Shown piece by piece: positions 4,910 to 5,286 of a stretch of 5,286 nucleotides of DNA. This stretch comes from Streptomyces speibonae (GTDB lineage Bacteria > Actinomycetota > Actinomycetes > Streptomycetales > Streptomycetaceae), in the NCBI GenBank assembly GCA_000715605.1, contig KL568536.1:97865-103150 (forward strand), given 5' to 3'. The number at the start of each line of letters is the position of its first letter. The first letter of the stretch is position 1. The notes under the pieces are model-generated. The model was not told where the DNA came from, searched no databases, and saw nothing but the letters and a program-made list of their open reading frames with translations. The position numbers and the translations under genes were made by a program.

Positions 4910-5286
4910 GGCCGCCCCACCCGGCACACGCGCCTCATTTCGGCTGCGGCACGGGGAACTGCCGTCCGTCTCCACCACGTACGCGCCGACCCGCCACGGA
5001 CGGGTTCCCGATGCCCGCCGGCGTGGCGGCGACCGGCCGGACGCCGCTCCTGGCCCCGGTCCGCGTCCCGCACCCGTGAGCGTGCCCGGTTCCCGTCGGG
5101 CGGAGTTCGCGTGACGGCCAACCGGAGGGCGCCCCGGTGCCGTTGGTACCGGGCCCTCGTCCGAGGGGGGGCAGGCGTGGTGGCGACCGGCAGGGGCGGC
5201 GTACGCCCCGTCCGCACCGGTCGTCGCCGCCGGGCCGGGCACCGCCCTCGTGCCCCGGCCCGTCGAGGTGGCCGGTACCCGGCGTG
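4910..5286. other. Region without a supportable gene
   Basis: This stretch has open frames on both strands, but all translate to Arg/Pro/Gly-rich sequence without family motifs and with weaker third-position bias than the neighbouring genes. A perfect small hairpin, CCCTCG (5154-5159) with CGAGGG (5162-5167), is present. A minus-strand frame open from the edge to TGA at 4937-4935 and a plus-strand frame coding-like after about 5200 are noted as weak possibilities only. It may be the upstream region of the PPOX gene together with the control region of a gene beyond the edge. Confidence 0.5.

Noticed and set aside
4898..5242. N-terminal extension of the PPOX protein
   Set aside because: The extra 115 residues are low-complexity and outside the family pattern; a -10-like element lies just upstream of ATG 4897.
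5145..5279. Inverted GGTACCGG / CCGGTACC pair
   Set aside because: The arms are 119 bases apart and built on a self-complementary GGTACC core that also occurs within the exporter gene; chance is the simplest explanation.
5137..5286. Small plus-strand gene from GTG 5137 with GGAGGG 7 bases upstream
   Set aside because: The ribosome site is good, but the product is a Pro/Arg/Gly-rich string without recognisable features and the frame runs off the window, so it cannot be supported.

Overview
The window is very GC-rich with strong G/C bias at third codon positions, few in-frame TTA codons (I saw none) and compact genes. This points to an actinomycete, most likely Streptomyces or a close relative. 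It reads as ordinary chromosomal or accessory sequence: I see no insertion sequence, phage gene, CRISPR array, tRNA or rRNA.

Layout, left to right. (1) Positions 1-160 hold the C-terminal end of an unidentified plus-strand protein. (2) 206-1111 encodes a metal-dependent amidohydrolase of the amidohydrolase-2 (ACMSD-like) family, with a perfect 8-bp inverted repeat placed around its start codon. (3) 1112-1223 holds two weak hairpins and then a set of 8-bp TCTCAGGG-type direct repeats spaced in multiples of 11 bp. These lie just before an OmpR/PhoB-type response regulator (1224-1964), and no sensor kinase is present beside it. (4) Six bases after that gene comes a perfect 12-10-12 inverted repeat (1971-2004). 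It coincides with a probable promoter for a DHA2-type 14-TM MFS drug exporter (2008-3531). (5) A compound hairpin separates the exporter from a TetR-family repressor (3605-4378) on the same strand. (6) A convergent minus-strand gene (4427-4897) encodes a PPOX-fold, F420-binding-type oxidoreductase; its stop codon lies in a 14-15 bp tandem repeat. (7) 4898-5286 (389 bp) holds the likely promoter of that gene and no gene I can support.

How the parts may work together: the clearest functional unit is the exporter-repressor pair. The inverted repeat is the natural operator for the TetR protein, and its two arms carry the -35-like and -10-like elements. The repressor would therefore block the promoter of both the exporter and its own gene until an exported compound releases it. 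The response regulator probably controls its own promoter through the phased direct repeats. Read-through from it into the exporter could give a second input to exporter expression.

I found no wholly new system. The items most worth checking are the operator-promoter fusion, the phased response-regulator sites, the missing kinase and the structured spacer between exporter and repressor.
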